Shown here one piece after another: positions 8,358 through 18,848 of a DNA stretch of 63,444 bases. The notes under the pieces were generated by a model. It was given only the letters and a program-made list of their open reading frames with translations, was not told the origin of the DNA and made no database searches. The stretch comes from Acidobacteriota bacterium (GTDB lineage: Bacteria; Acidobacteriota; Blastocatellia; RBC074), in contig JAEUQO010000067.1 in assembly GCA_016789605.1 (NCBI GenBank), positions 1 to 63,444 of the forward strand, read 5' to 3'. How positions within the stretch are numbered: the stretch's first letter is position 1; each line of letters opens with the position of its first letter. Position numbers and translations under genes: made by a program.

Positions 8358-9827
8358 TCAGTGTGAAGTGGCTTTTTCAGGTTTGCCTTTGCGCGTGTTT
8401 TGCAACAACTGTTTCATCTGTGCTTGCTGCTGTGCGTATTTCGCTTGTCCTGCCAGATTGTGCAATTCCTTGGGATCGCGGATTTCGTCATAGAGTTCCA
8501 CGCCTTGTTGGCCTTCGTCCCATTCGGTGTAGCGCCAGCGTTCGGTACGAATGGTGTAACCCATGAACGTTTTGTCTCCGCTGCCGCGTCTGACTTGTGT
8601 CAGGGCGGGTTTCGCCCACGGCGCGCGCGGATTTTTGAGCAATGGCGCGAGGCTGCGACCTGCCAGATTTTGCGGCGCGCCGCTCAACTGGCAAAGCTCT
8701 GCCAGGGTCGGATAAATGTCCACGAATTCAACTATGCGCGGCGAGGCTTGATTGCGGGTGACGCCGGGACCGGCAACGAGCAACGGATTGCGCGCCACGC
8801 CTTCAAACAATGTCATCTTGTGCCATTGTCCGTGTTGACCGAGCAGATAGCCGTGATCGCTCCAAAACACGACGATGGTGTTTTCTGTCAGCTTCAATCT
8901 GTCCAAGGCTTCCAGCAAGCGACCGACGTTGGCATCGAGAAAGCTGATCGCAGCGTAATACGCGCGAATGGATTCGCGCTGGGCTTGCTCGTTGACGCCC
9001 CAATGCGTTTCCTTGACGTACAACGAAGCGGGCAGCAAGCGGCTCAATTCGTCTTGCGTTACGACCGGCGCGGGGATTTTTTCGAGCGGGTACAGATCGA
9101 AATATTTTTGCGGCGCGATATACGGGCAATGCGGGCGATAAAAACCTGCGGCGATAAAAAACGGGCGGCCTTGTTGCGCTTCGAGCAGCTTGATGGTTTC
9201 GAGTGCGACTTTGCCGTCGGTGTGCTCTTCGTCGCTGGCGGGCGAAGCGTAATACGACAGCGAACTGCCCAGACCGCGTTTGGGCGTGAAGTTGGTCAAC
9301 AGCTTTTCTTCGTCTTTGTCTACGCCTTTCGGATTGACGACCTGATTCCACGATTGCGGGTCATCCAGGCCGTCCGTGCCGATTTGACCGGGGTTGCCAT
9401 AATGGTAAATCTTGCCCACGCGCGCGGCGAAATAGCCATTGCGCATAAACAATTGCGGCAATGTGACAACGTCGGGCAAGGTGCTGCGAAAATGCTTTTG
9501 CAGGTCGTAAACCTGCGTCGTATCCGGGCGTAGCCCCGTCAGTAACGATGTGCGGCTGGGACTGCACAACGGAAACTGATTGTATGCACGATCAAACCGC
9601 ACTCCGCGCGCCGCCAGCCGATCCAGATTCGGCGTTTTAACCAAATGATGCCCGTAAGAACCCAGGTCATTGTTCAAATCGTCGGCTGCTATGAACAGCA
9701 CATTCAATGGCTTTGGCGCGGCTGGATTTCGTTTGGCTGTCTGCGCCGTTGTTTGAGCCCCGTTGGCAAACAGTAATGCGGCGAGCAACAGGCCAAACAG
9801 CCACAAGCGAAAAAGTGCGTGGAGCAT
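8358..9827 (-). CDS. Secreted type I sulfatase, iduronate-2-sulfatase-like
   Basis: The 489-residue protein has a signal peptide (about 1-29) and the sulfatase metal motif AADDLN (48-53). The CXPXR activation site is CSPSR (88-92), where Cys88 must be turned into formylglycine, and it is followed by TSLLTG. The block GRSLAPLLKNP and the final ELYDEIRDPKELHNLA are typical of the iduronate-2-sulfatase-like/choline-sulfatase branch. It would remove sulfate esters from polysaccharides outside the cytoplasm. No formylglycine-generating enzyme or anaerobic maturase lies in this window, so that enzyme must be encoded elsewhere. GAGGAA about 5 nt upstream supports the ATG at 9827. Single gene, no sulfated-glycan operon around it. 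Confidence 0.93.
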   Translation of the reverse strand: MLHALFRLWLFGLLLAALLFANGAQTTAQTAKRNPAAPKPLNVLFIAADDLNNDLGSYGHHLVKTPNLDRLAARGVRFDRAYNQFPLCSPSRTSLLTGLRPDTTQVYDLQKHFRSTLPDVVTLPQLFMRNGYFAARVGKIYHYGNPGQIGTDGLDDPQSWNQVVNPKGVDKDEEKLLTNFTPKRGLGSSLSYYASPASDEEHTDGKVALETIKLLEAQQGRPFFIAAGFYRPHCPYIAPQKYFDLYPLEKIPAPVVTQDELSRLLPASLYVKETHWGVNEQAQRESIRAYYAAISFLDANVGRLLEALDRLKLTENTIVVFWSDHGYLLGQHGQWHKMTLFEGVARNPLLVAGPGVTRNQASPRIVEFVDIYPTLAELCQLSGAPQNLAGRSLAPLLKNPRAPWAKPALTQVRRGSGDKTFMGYTIRTERWRYTEWDEGQQGVELYDEIRDPKELHNLAGQAKYAQQQAQMKQLLQNTRKGKPEKATSH

Positions 9828-10131
9828 GGTTCCTCACTGGAGTTTGTTGTGATGGAAATTCGGTGAACGTACAACCAGAAGCGGCATTCATTCTGGGTGA
9901 AACAAAGAAGAGGTGCAAGTACGCGCGAATCAGAGTGCGGTGAGGCTGTAAAGGCGAGGAAGTTGACGCGGAACGAGGTAGATACTGCCGGACACTCATT
10001 CCCCGTCGTGGTTTTCACTCGTTCGGCACAAAGGCTCGGCACCAAACGCCTGAAAAGCTTCCTGCACTTTCTAGTGTGAAAGGCCAAAAAACATTACGAG
10101 AAAATTTCAAACCTTCGTGCAAAGCGCACGA
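9828..10131. other. Gene-free interval upstream of sulfatase
   Basis: About 300 bp between two minus-strand genes. It should carry the sulfatase promoter. I see no gene and no distinct terminator in it. Confidence 0.3.
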
Positions 10132-11064
10132 TTACTTTTTGCTGATTAGCAAAAACGCCTGTTCGAGAAAGCGGCTCTCTCCGGTTGAGGAAATACCTTT
10201 CACATCCAGCACGTACGTTTCGCCCGTTTGTAAGCGATTGGCGGGCAAGCTCGTTATGACACCGAGGCCCAGGCGCGTTGTTTGTCGAGACAGGTTTTGC
10301 TGCTGCCAGATGCGTTCGCCGTCGGTTGTTTTCAGCACCAGTTCGTAGCGTTGGTCGCTGGTTTCGCTGAGCGCAATCTGTGCTTGTACAGTTTCGGCTT
10401 GCGCGGGAAGCGTGACCGTCACTTTTTCTGCCGTATCGCGCGTGCCTGGCAGGGCAAACGCGACAACGTATATTGGCTTGCTCACGGTCATTTGCGGCTT
10501 GTCTGCTAGAGCCGCAGGCGCTTGCGGCGCAGGCAGGGAATTGTCTGCTGCCTGAATTGGCTGATTCGATAGCGCAGGTGACGGCGAAACAGAAACGGCC
10601 GTTTGTGCGATGTCAGATTGAATTTGTGTTTGCTGTTGCGACCAAAACCACCAACCACAGACGGCCAGTGCCAGCAGCACCGCCGTTGCGCCGATCAAGC
10701 GCGGAAAGCTGGGCAGGGTGAACCACCCAGTTTTTTTCGTTGTTGGAACGCCGACAGAGCTTGTCTTGGCTGTCGTGGGCAGCAATTGGTCAACATACGA
10801 CAGTAAGTCCCTGGTGGCGAGAAACTTCTTTTGCCGCCGTTCGCTGGCCAAAAAATAATCTTCAAATGCTTGCTGCTGATGCGCAGGCAATTCCCGCCGC
10901 AAATACGCGTGGATGAGTTCGTCTTCTAACGCCAACAGTTGCTCATGGTAGTTTGGATCAGAAAAATAGCGATTTTCGATCGGTTCTGCTTCCTCGGCGG
11001 AAGTCATACCAAGCAAATAATTTATCAGTCGCTGTTCTTCGGGGTCTATGCTTTGCTTTGCCAT
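10132..11064 (-). CDS. Single-pass membrane protein, probable anti-sigma partner
   Basis: The 310-residue protein has a charged N-terminal helical region starting SIDPEEQRLINYLLG, which resembles the cytosolic part of acidobacterial anti-sigma-like proteins. One transmembrane helix follows (about 123-141, LIGATAVLLALAVCGWWFW), then a Ser/Pro/Ala-rich linker and a C-terminal beta-rich domain that ends the chain. It has no zinc-binding HxxxCxxC. It lies downstream of an ECF sigma gene on the same strand (gap about 180 bp), which suggests it holds that sigma factor at the membrane; this is inference. The ATG at 11064 has AGGAGA 6 nt upstream and is preferred over a GTG at 11088. Confidence 0.6.
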   Translation of the reverse strand: MAKQSIDPEEQRLINYLLGMTSAEEAEPIENRYFSDPNYHEQLLALEDELIHAYLRRELPAHQQQAFEDYFLASERRQKKFLATRDLLSYVDQLLPTTAKTSSVGVPTTKKTGWFTLPSFPRLIGATAVLLALAVCGWWFWSQQQTQIQSDIAQTAVSVSPSPALSNQPIQAADNSLPAPQAPAALADKPQMTVSKPIYVVAFALPGTRDTAEKVTVTLPAQAETVQAQIALSETSDQRYELVLKTTDGERIWQQQNLSRQTTRLGLGVITSLPANRLQTGETYVLDVKGISSTGESRFLEQAFLLISKK

Positions 11065-11242
11065 ACTCTCTCCTGCAACCGGGCGCACAGTTATCTTTGG
11101 CCCTTAGTCATTCGCGGGTGAAACGAACGGGTTGCTGTTTACATGTTGTCAAACGGATTTTCCTTCATAGAGTGAGAAATGTCCCAATTCATTACTGAGA
11201 TATTCGGAATTTGTGGCGCAGCGGTTGAACCGTTTCGGCGCA

Positions 11243-11863
11243 TTATGGTTTGGCGTTGAAACAGTCTCGCACACAGATTTCGAGTCTGGCTTTGAGGCGG
11301 TGCAGACGCACGCGCAAACTGTTAAGTGTAATGCCGAGTGATTTTGCCAATTCCAACCGATGGTCAATTTTGGCGGCGCGCTCGCCCTGGTAATAGCTGA
11401 TCAACAAGGCGCGATTTTCTGCTGACAGGCGTTCCAGACAACGTTCCAGACAATCGAATTTGCGTTCGCGTTCGACGAGCGCTTCTTTGTCAGAAACCGG
11501 AGCCGCAATGCCCAGCAAGGCGTCCAGGTCAGGCGCGCGCCGGTTTTGTTTCGGTTTGACTTCGAGCACCAACAGACGCGCAACGCCCAAACAATAGATT
11601 TGTGCGTTGCGAATCTCTTCGCCCTCTTCCAGTCGGCGCGCCAGACGATTGAATGTCTCATCCGCCAGCTCTTCCGGGTCAGCGCAGCCGCGCCAGTCGA
11701 AAAAGGTCACCAGCGTATTTCGCAATTGCTCATAGGTTTCTCCGGCTTGTTCGCGGTCTGAAGAAAACGCCGCAAGCAATCGGTCAAAAGCCATAGGCCC
11801 AAGCGCCCAGCCCACTTTGCGCCGAGAAGAGACACCGATTCTGGACTCTCGCTCATCTTTCAC
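11243..11863 (-). CDS. ECF-type sigma-70 family RNA polymerase sigma factor
   Basis: The 206-residue protein carries a region-2-like segment (DPEELADETFNRLARRL, about 60-76) and a region-4 helix-turn-helix (LAKSLGITLNSLRVRLHRLKARLE, quoted only as LAKSLGITLNSLRVRLHR). It should direct RNA polymerase to a small regulon controlled by an envelope signal through the membrane protein encoded downstream. The start is GTG at 11863, backed by GGAGG 8 nt upstream. Region 2 is rather diverged from standard ECF factors. Confidence 0.82.
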   Translation of the reverse strand: MKDERESRIGVSSRRKVGWALGPMAFDRLLAAFSSDREQAGETYEQLRNTLVTFFDWRGCADPEELADETFNRLARRLEEGEEIRNAQIYCLGVARLLVLEVKPKQNRRAPDLDALLGIAAPVSDKEALVERERKFDCLERCLERLSAENRALLISYYQGERAAKIDHRLELAKSLGITLNSLRVRLHRLKARLEICVRDCFNAKP

Positions 11864-12128
11864 CGTGCAACCTCCGCATTCCTGATTGGTCGCATTGCCA
11901 CACAGACACGCTATTTATTGTGGAAAACGAACTGTCTGAAAAGAAGTCCTGTCAAACTTCAGTCGTGGGGGCGGAAGCGTTTGCTGGGCAGAAGCGCAAA
12001 CGCTGGGCTGAGCATAACGAAATTATCGCGCCAAGGCCAAATCAATCATCGTGTTGAAGTCAAAAAACTCTTGTGCTACTTTACGCCCGCTTTCGTACGA
12101 AAGCGCCATCCACATTCCTTGAAGATTT

Positions 12129-12201
<73 letters not shown>

Positions 12202-12218
12202 GTAACACAGAGAGACAG

Positions 12219-12256
12219 AAAAGCCGCAGCAGGCAGAGGTGCTTGCTGCGGCTTTT
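12219..12256. terminator. Bidirectional terminator between tRNA-Gly and gapA
   Basis: A perfect 13-bp stem (12219-12231 with 12244-12256, AAAAGCCGCAGCA) and a 12-nt loop lie between the convergent tRNA and gapA. The A/T ends of the arms give a U-rich tail in both directions. Confidence 0.8.
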
Positions 12257-12280
12257 GTCTTTTCGCTTGGCGAATGCCGC

Positions 12281-13303
<1,023 letters not shown>

Positions 13304-13528
13304 TTAAGGTTTGGGGTTGGGATTGCTGCATTCAAGCGACAGACAGTCTGAAACGGTGTCTGGCTTGAAGTCGAGCAAAGTAACGTAGCCAACCAAAGAC
13401 TGTCAACCGATTGAGGCTCAATAGCTGATCGGTTGCTGGCTGGGCGCGGCAATTCGCGCGCTTGTCTTTCCGCGCCAGATTCCTACAATACGGCCTTTAT
13501 CGAAGACCGAAAATCATTTGTCATCTTT

Positions 13529-14548
13529 ATGCTCCGACCCCTCATGCACCATCTGGAACGGCGTCTGCACGCCCGGGATGTGGCGGCGCGCAAACCGCAG
13601 CCGTTTGACTGGGGCCTGGAATTTCTAGGCCAACAGGCAAATGGAAGTGATCCGCTTGCCGCGCTGCGTCAGTTTAACGAAGGCGTGTTGTCCGACAGTC
13701 ATCTGTTTTATACGCCGCCACCCAGCCGGCAAGCAGACTTTGCCTGTGACGGATTTTGGCTGACGTTTCCCAGCGGCTTAACGACGCCCTACGAAAAGAA
13801 CAATCTGGTTCACGCGCGTTACTTTCCGGCGGAAGCGCGGCGCGCGGCGGTCATCGTTTCGCCGCAATGGAATGCTCAGGAAGATTCGCACATCGCGCTT
13901 TGCCACGGATTGAACCGGTTTGGCATTTCCGCGTTGCGGCTGAGTTTGCCCTATCACGACCGGCGGCGTCTGGACGGATTTACGCGCGCCGATTACATGG
14001 TCAGCGCGAACATCGGGCGGACAATTCAATCTGTACGGCAGGCGGTGCTGGATATTCGCCGCGCGACAGATTGGTTGGTGGCGCAAGGATATGAGCGCGT
14101 TGGCGTGCTCGGCACCAGCATCGGTTCGTGCGTGTCGTGGCTGGCTTTCATCCACGACGAACGGTTGGCGACCGGTGTTTTCAACATGGTTTCCAGTTGG
14201 TTTGGCGATGTGGTCTGGCGTGCGATTACCACGTCGCACATTCGCCAGACGCTGGAGCAGGAAGTAACCGCCGAACAATTGCGCGAAGCCTGGCGCGTAA
14301 TCAGCCCCAGCGCTTTGGCGGCAGAGAGGTTGCCGCAAGTACGTCGTCCGGCGCGGCTGATTTCGGCAAGATATGATTTGTCGTTTTTACCTGACTTGTC
14401 TCAGATTTTCTTTGACGATTGTGACCGGTATGGCGTGCCGGTCGAGAAGAAGCTGTTACCCTGTGGCCATTACACCATTGGCCAAACGCCGTTCAAATAC
14501 ATGGATGCTTTCCATATCGTGAACTACTTCCGCCGCTTTTGGCGCTGA
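13529..14548 (+). CDS. Alpha/beta hydrolase, ABHD18-like
   Basis: The roughly 339-residue protein shows a nucleophile elbow GTSIGS (Ser about 197) and a C-terminal His in PCGHYTIG. The block IVSPQWNAQEDSHIALC followed by RFGISALRLSLPYHDRR is typical of the ABHD18/DUF2048 type of hydrolase. It would hydrolyse an ester or similar bond; the substrate is unknown and no signal peptide is evident. The start is uncertain: the frame is open from 13433, and ATGs at 13529 and 13544 are both possible with no clear ribosome-binding site. A DUF2490 protein gene follows 40 bp downstream, so the two are probably cotranscribed. Confidence 0.75.
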   Translation: MLRPLMHHLERRLHARDVAARKPQPFDWGLEFLGQQANGSDPLAALRQFNEGVLSDSHLFYTPPPSRQADFACDGFWLTFPSGLTTPYEKNNLVHARYFPAEARRAAVIVSPQWNAQEDSHIALCHGLNRFGISALRLSLPYHDRRRLDGFTRADYMVSANIGRTIQSVRQAVLDIRRATDWLVAQGYERVGVLGTSIGSCVSWLAFIHDERLATGVFNMVSSWFGDVVWRAITTSHIRQTLEQEVTAEQLREAWRVISPSALAAERLPQVRRPARLISARYDLSFLPDLSQIFFDDCDRYGVPVEKKLLPCGHYTIGQTPFKYMDAFHIVNYFRRFWR

Positions 14549-14588
14549 AGCGCAGTCACGCTGAGAAGGCACAGGAAGGACACCTCAA

Positions 14589-15278
14589 TTGACCAAGACT
14601 GGCAGCGTTTCATACGCCGCAGGTCTCGTTGTCTGTCTATTGTTGCTGAGTTCGGGCAGTTCCTCTATCTATGCCCAACAACGCGATAATCCACAACGAG
14701 ATTCGCAATTTTGGCCTGACACACAACTCGCCATCAACATTCGTCCGCAATGGAAGCTGATCCTCTTTGGCACGGTTCGGCTGGGGCGCAACGATACCGC
14801 GTTTGTGAATGAACAGGTCGGTGTCGGAGTCAATCGCGCTTTGGGCAAACATTTCAGCAGCGGATTGTTTTACCGCTACATCAATGCTGAGCCGACGCCG
14901 GGGCGTCAATCGCGTGAACATCGCATCGGGTATGAAGTGACGGCGCGTCGTGAATTGGGATGGGGTTGGCTGGTGCAAGATCGCAATCGCATCGAATGGC
15001 GCGATATCAACACGCGGGTTTCGTGGCGTTACCGAAACCGGCTGCAATTTGAGCGGCCGCTGGCCATCAGTGAACACAAGCTGACGCCTTACGTTGCCTG
15101 CGAACCGATGTATGACACACGTCATCGCACGTGGAGTCGCACGCAATGCTATGTCGGTTCGCGCATTCCGTTGAACAAACACGTGACGTTTGACGGCTTT
15201 TACATGCGGCAATGGGACGCACGCGCCAATCCCGGGTTTTTACATGTGTTTGGAGCCTATTGGCGGCTGGAGTATTAA
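14589..15278 (+). CDS. DUF2490 family outer-membrane protein
   Basis: The 229-residue protein begins with a signal peptide (to about AQQ, residue 29). It continues as alternating amphipathic strands ending in a C-terminal aromatic residue (WRLEY), as expected for a small outer-membrane beta-barrel. The opening DSQFWPDTQLAINI fits the DUF2490 family, whose function is not known. Translation starts at TTG, with GGAAGGA about 8 nt upstream. It follows the alpha/beta hydrolase gene by 40 bp. Confidence 0.78.
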   Translation: MTKTGSVSYAAGLVVCLLLLSSGSSSIYAQQRDNPQRDSQFWPDTQLAINIRPQWKLILFGTVRLGRNDTAFVNEQVGVGVNRALGKHFSSGLFYRYINAEPTPGRQSREHRIGYEVTARRELGWGWLVQDRNRIEWRDINTRVSWRYRNRLQFERPLAISEHKLTPYVACEPMYDTRHRTWSRTQCYVGSRIPLNKHVTFDGFYMRQWDARANPGFLHVFGAYWRLEY

Positions 15279-15301
15279 CGGCTGTTTTCGGTCGTCGTGG
15301 T

Positions 15302-16333
15302 TTAGCTGACTGCCCACAACTCTGTTTGCGCGCCTGTGATCAGCATTTGTCGCGCTCCGTTGATAACGGCGCGCAACGGATTGCGCGCGGCATGCACATC
15401 CAGGCTGGTTTCTTCGGCCAGCAACTTGGCCAGCCCCGGCAAGCAGGCGCCGCCACCGGTCAGGTGTAACCCACTTTCAATAATTTCGCAGCCGATTTCA
15501 GGCGGCAAATCCTTCACTGCATCACGGACGGCGCTGACAATGGTATCCAGCACCGGAGTCATCGCGGCAACGACTTCGTGGCCGTGGACGTAAACACGAC
15601 GTTGCAACCCGGTTTGGCAATCAGCGCCCGCGACCGCAAACGGAGACGAGAATTGCGGCGAACGAACTGCGCCGACGCGCCAGGTCAGCCGCTCGGCTTC
15701 GCGATGGTATGGTTCGATGCCGTGTTCTTGGGCGACGGATTGGCAAACCGCTGTCACCAGATTGCTGCACGCGATGCGAACGGCAGATGTGGCGACCAAA
15801 GAGCCCGAACGGATCACGGCGATGTCTGTCACACCATCGCCGATATCAACGATCATCTGGGCGTAAATAGACGAGACATCCATGCCGATGCCAATGGCGG
15901 CAGCGAGCGGTTCAGGAGCCAAGGCGACTGCCGAAGCGCCTGCGCGTCGGGTGGCTTCGATCAAGGCGGCGCGCTCTTCGTCACAGGCGTCAGTGGGCGC
16001 ACAGGCCAGCACGCGCGGACGCCGCAAACCAAACCAGCGCGCACGTTTGAGCAACGGTTTGATCAACGCCGATGCTGCGTCAACATCCGCGACAACGCCT
16101 TCGCGCATGGGCGAAATCAGTTCGGATTGGGTTTGGTCGGGAGATAGTTGCGTGGCGCCACTGCCAACGGCTTCGATGGTGCCGTCATCGGGACGGACTT
16201 TGATCATGGACGGTTCATCGGCGATCAGTCCATGTCCAGATGCGTACAGGCGTATGTTGGCAGTGCCAAGATCAATGGCAATATCTGGGGCAGTAAAAAC
16301 ACTGCGAAAATTTGAGAGAACGGACAACGACAT
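15302..16333 (-). CDS. Divergent MreB-like actin-family ATPase
   Basis: The 343-residue protein follows the MreB plan. Phosphate 1 is DLGTANIRLYASGHG, phosphate 2 is VDIGDGVTDIAVI, and the C-terminal adenosine motif is LTGGGACLPGLAKLL. MreB forms membrane-bound filaments that guide side-wall peptidoglycan synthesis. Here phosphate 2 departs from the usual DIGGGTTE (a Gly to Asp and a Thr to Val change), and mreC, mreD and rodA are not nearby. It is therefore more likely a paralogue than the main cell-shape MreB; this is inference. AAGGA precedes the ATG. It lies 71 bp after the deoxyhypusine-synthase-like gene on the same strand and may share its transcript. Confidence 0.82.
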   Translation of the reverse strand: MSLSVLSNFRSVFTAPDIAIDLGTANIRLYASGHGLIADEPSMIKVRPDDGTIEAVGSGATQLSPDQTQSELISPMREGVVADVDAASALIKPLLKRARWFGLRRPRVLACAPTDACDEERAALIEATRRAGASAVALAPEPLAAAIGIGMDVSSIYAQMIVDIGDGVTDIAVIRSGSLVATSAVRIACSNLVTAVCQSVAQEHGIEPYHREAERLTWRVGAVRSPQFSSPFAVAGADCQTGLQRRVYVHGHEVVAAMTPVLDTIVSAVRDAVKDLPPEIGCEIIESGLHLTGGGACLPGLAKLLAEETSLDVHAARNPLRAVINGARQMLITGAQTELWAVS

Positions 16334-16404
16334 TGGGTTACTTCCTTATGGGGCACCAGATACCGGCGACAGCATAGCACACTTGGGGCACATTATTAGC
16401 CAGG

Positions 16405-17499
16405 CTATCTGCGCGTAGAGCGTTCGTATTCGCTCTTCAACAAATCCATCATTTCTCCGCGACGGTCGTACAGGCGTTTTAGCGGGCGCGGTTCGTGTTT
16501 GGCCAGCGCATAGGCCGTGATCAACGGCAAGGCTACCGTCGAATCCACATAACAAACGACTGTGCCCGGCAATTGATCGGGGTCAATCTTGCCCCAACTG
16601 ACGGCTTCGCTGGGGGTTGCGCCGCTCAACCCGCCGGTGTCAGGCCGTGCATCGGTGATTTGCAGGAAGAAATCGTGGCCCTTTTCTTCGATGCCCAGGA
16701 CTTCCTGAATTTGCGGTTCGGTTTGCAGCGCAAAGTTTTTCGGACTGCCACCGCCGCAAATGAAAATCGCGGATTTGCCGCCGCCGCGTTTGGCCGACAG
16801 CACAATCGCAGCCGTTTCGTTTACATCCGCTGACGGATTCAACCGCAACTTGCCGCCTTGCAACTCCATCGCGGCGACGTTCATGCCGATAGAACTGTCA
16901 CCCGGCGAAGAGGTGTAAACCGGCACGCCATAGGTATAGGCCGCCGACAGCACGGATTGATTTTTCAGCCCCAACACGCGTTCCCGCTCGGCAATGTATT
17001 TGCCGCACAGGTAATGAAATTCGGCGGTGGACATCTCGCGCTGAAATTCTTCGGCGCGGATGACTTCGCGAAAGAACGCGTCGGTCGAAAGCAACACGTC
17101 GTAATCAAAGAAGATGTCGTAAATGCGCACGACGCCTTCTTCGCGCAAGATTACATCGCTAATTTGATGATTGCCGCGATGCAGGGACAAACCGATGCCG
17201 AAATGCGCATCGTGATACAAGTTGGCGCCGGTCGAAATGATCCAGTCTACAAAACCGGCTTCGAGCAACGGAATGATCGTGGAAATTCCCAGACCTGCGG
17301 GCGTCAGCGCGCCCGTCAACGTCAGGCCGACCGTGACGTCTTCGCCTAGCATACGGTCCGCGAAAAGTTGCGCACCTTCGCGCAACCGCGCCGCGTTATA
17401 CGCTTGAAAGGTCGTTTCAATTACTTGTACCAGGGAAGTGTCTTTGGTAATCGGCGTCGGAGCAATGCGTTTACCTTGCAGGAACTTGCTCTTGTTCAT
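16405..17499 (-). CDS. Deoxyhypusine-synthase-like enzyme
   Basis: The 364-residue protein resembles deoxyhypusine synthase across its length, with [13 protein letters not shown] near residue 60, [10 protein letters not shown], and the active-site motif EAVSWGKI, in which Lys304 matches the lysine that forms the enzyme-imine intermediate. In eukaryotes and archaea this enzyme uses spermidine and NAD to modify eIF5A, which bacteria lack. Bacterial relatives have been linked to homospermidine or other polyamine synthesis, so a polyamine aminobutyl- or aminopropyl-transfer role is most likely here; this is inference. GGAG precedes the ATG. No other polyamine gene is adjacent; a MreB-like gene follows. 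Confidence 0.88.
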   Translation of the reverse strand: MNKSKFLQGKRIAPTPITKDTSLVQVIETTFQAYNAARLREGAQLFADRMLGEDVTVGLTLTGALTPAGLGISTIIPLLEAGFVDWIISTGANLYHDAHFGIGLSLHRGNHQISDVILREEGVVRIYDIFFDYDVLLSTDAFFREVIRAEEFQREMSTAEFHYLCGKYIAERERVLGLKNQSVLSAAYTYGVPVYTSSPGDSSIGMNVAAMELQGGKLRLNPSADVNETAAIVLSAKRGGGKSAIFICGGGSPKNFALQTEPQIQEVLGIEEKGHDFFLQITDARPDTGGLSGATPSEAVSWGKIDPDQLPGTVVCYVDSTVALPLITAYALAKHEPRPLKRLYDRRGEMMDLLKSEYERSTRR

Positions 17500-17608
17500 C
17501 CACGATCTCCGTTTGCAGGTGAAGTTTGCTGTAGTAAGCGAAAGTGTATGAGGTTATGCGCGGAAACTCAACCAAAGACGAGGCTTGGCGGCGTTTCTGG
17601 CGTCGGGC

Positions 17609-17619
17609 TGTGCTATACT
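17609..17619 (+). promoter_or_regulatory. Possible extended -10 promoter
   Basis: TGTGCTATACT contains an extended -10 (TGC followed by TATACT at 17614-17619) about 100 bp upstream of the lectin-domain gene. No good -35 is visible, which is tolerable for an extended -10. An AGGAGGTG follows at 17671-17678. Confidence 0.4.
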
Positions 17620-17718
17620 CGCCCCGGCTTTAACCCCACATTAATCATTAACCCCCGATCAACCATCAGCAGGAGGTGCTGCGTTATCGCCTTCAAGTCG
17701 GTGGCGCACAAAAAGCGT

Positions 17719-18798
17719 ATGCGAAAAATCCTTGTTGTGTTTGGGCTGCTCGTTTGTTTGTTTGGCAGCGCGCTGGCTGACACGCTGTATCTGAAAAACG
17801 GCAGCGTGCTCAAAGGTAGATTTATCGGATTTGAGAACAATCAATTTGTCTTTGAACTCGACAACGGGCGGCGGCTGAATTTTCGCCCCGCTGAAGTCAC
17901 GCGTTTGGTGATCGAACGCGAACCGGATCGGCGCGATGATCGCTATCCTGTTCCGCCTCGTGGCGGGTCAGGCGGTTCAGGCAACACGGGTGGAGGCAAT
18001 ACCGGTGGTTCAGGCAATACGGGCGGAGGCAATACCGGCGCAGGCTGGGAATCCCTGCCCGCATTTGACGTGCGGCTGGAGGAAAAGTGGTATCGCACTT
18101 CGCTGGAAGTTCGGCGCGGTCAGCGCATACGCGTTGAAGCCAGCGGCACAATTTATCTGGATGGACGCACGCAAAGCGGTCCTGATGGCGTCAACCGTCG
18201 CGATCAGGATGCTCCATTGCCGGATGAAAACGATGGCGCACTGATTGCCGCTATTGGGCAAGACCCGAATTCGCCGCCTATTCTGATTGGACGTTCGCGC
18301 GAATTTGTCGCCGATGCTGATGGCCCGTTGTATTTCACGGTCAATCACTGGGAAACGCGCGATGCACGCGGACAATATCGCGTCAACGTGTCGATGGATC
18401 GCAACAGCGGTTCCCGCCCCACGCAAGGTCGTGAAAAGACCATCACGATTTCTGCCACCCAGCCCTGGACAGACACAGGCATTGATGTCGAACCGGGCAT
18501 GACCTTTGAATTTCTCGCCGATGGTGAAATCGAAATCGGCAACCGCCGCCGCGCGGGCGCGGATGGTGACCGCGACGCGCAAGTTTCCGGCTCGCGCTAT
18601 CCCATCCAGGACGAAGGCGTTGGCGCTTTGATCGCCAAGATTCGTTACCGCGACGGACGCGATTCCAATTTCGTTTTTATCGGGGATCGTGGCAATGCAC
18701 AGGTTGATCAAGGGGAATATGGCCGACTGTTCCTGGGCATCAACGATGACTATTTCCGTGATAACAACGGATCATTCCGCGTGACGATTCGTTGGTAG
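17719..18798 (+). CDS. Secreted protein with two PA-IL (LecA)-like lectin domains
   Basis: The roughly 359-residue protein has a signal peptide ending near SALA, a short beta domain ([15 protein letters not shown], residues ~20-65), a Gly/Asn/Thr repeat linker ([12 protein letters not shown] type, ~80-105) and two tandem beta-sandwich repeats (~115-235 and ~240-359). Both repeats have the PA-IL pattern: an acidic DG segment, then GALIAKI, then a closing NNGSFRVTI or equivalent. PA-IL domains bind galactosides with calcium. It is probably exported and may bind sugars. The start is open: ATG 17719 lacks a ribosome-binding site, GTG 17701 is in frame, and the strong AGGAGGTG at 17671 is best spaced for an in-frame ATC at 17686. 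Confidence 0.7.
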   Translation: MRKILVVFGLLVCLFGSALADTLYLKNGSVLKGRFIGFENNQFVFELDNGRRLNFRPAEVTRLVIEREPDRRDDRYPVPPRGGSGGSGNTGGGNTGGSGNTGGGNTGAGWESLPAFDVRLEEKWYRTSLEVRRGQRIRVEASGTIYLDGRTQSGPDGVNRRDQDAPLPDENDGALIAAIGQDPNSPPILIGRSREFVADADGPLYFTVNHWETRDARGQYRVNVSMDRNSGSRPTQGREKTITISATQPWTDTGIDVEPGMTFEFLADGEIEIGNRRRAGADGDRDAQVSGSRYPIQDEGVGALIAKIRYRDGRDSNFVFIGDRGNAQVDQGEYGRLFLGINDDYFRDNNGSFRVTIRW

Positions 18799-18812
18799 CA
18801 GCCTGGCAACCG

Positions 18813-18848
18813 GCGAAAGAGAGCGTGGTCAATCCCGCTCTCTTTCGC
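18813..18848. terminator. Bidirectional terminator between convergent genes
   Basis: A perfect 13-bp stem, GCGAAAGAGAGCG at 18813-18825 with its complement at 18836-18848, has a 10-nt loop. It serves the lectin gene, and its right arm overlaps the last codons of the LD-carboxypeptidase gene. Confidence 0.65.

Noticed and set aside
15302..17499. Deoxyhypusine synthase gene as contamination from an archaeon or eukaryote
   Set aside because: Base composition, ribosome-binding site and neighbours match the rest of the window, and bacterial homologues of this family are known.
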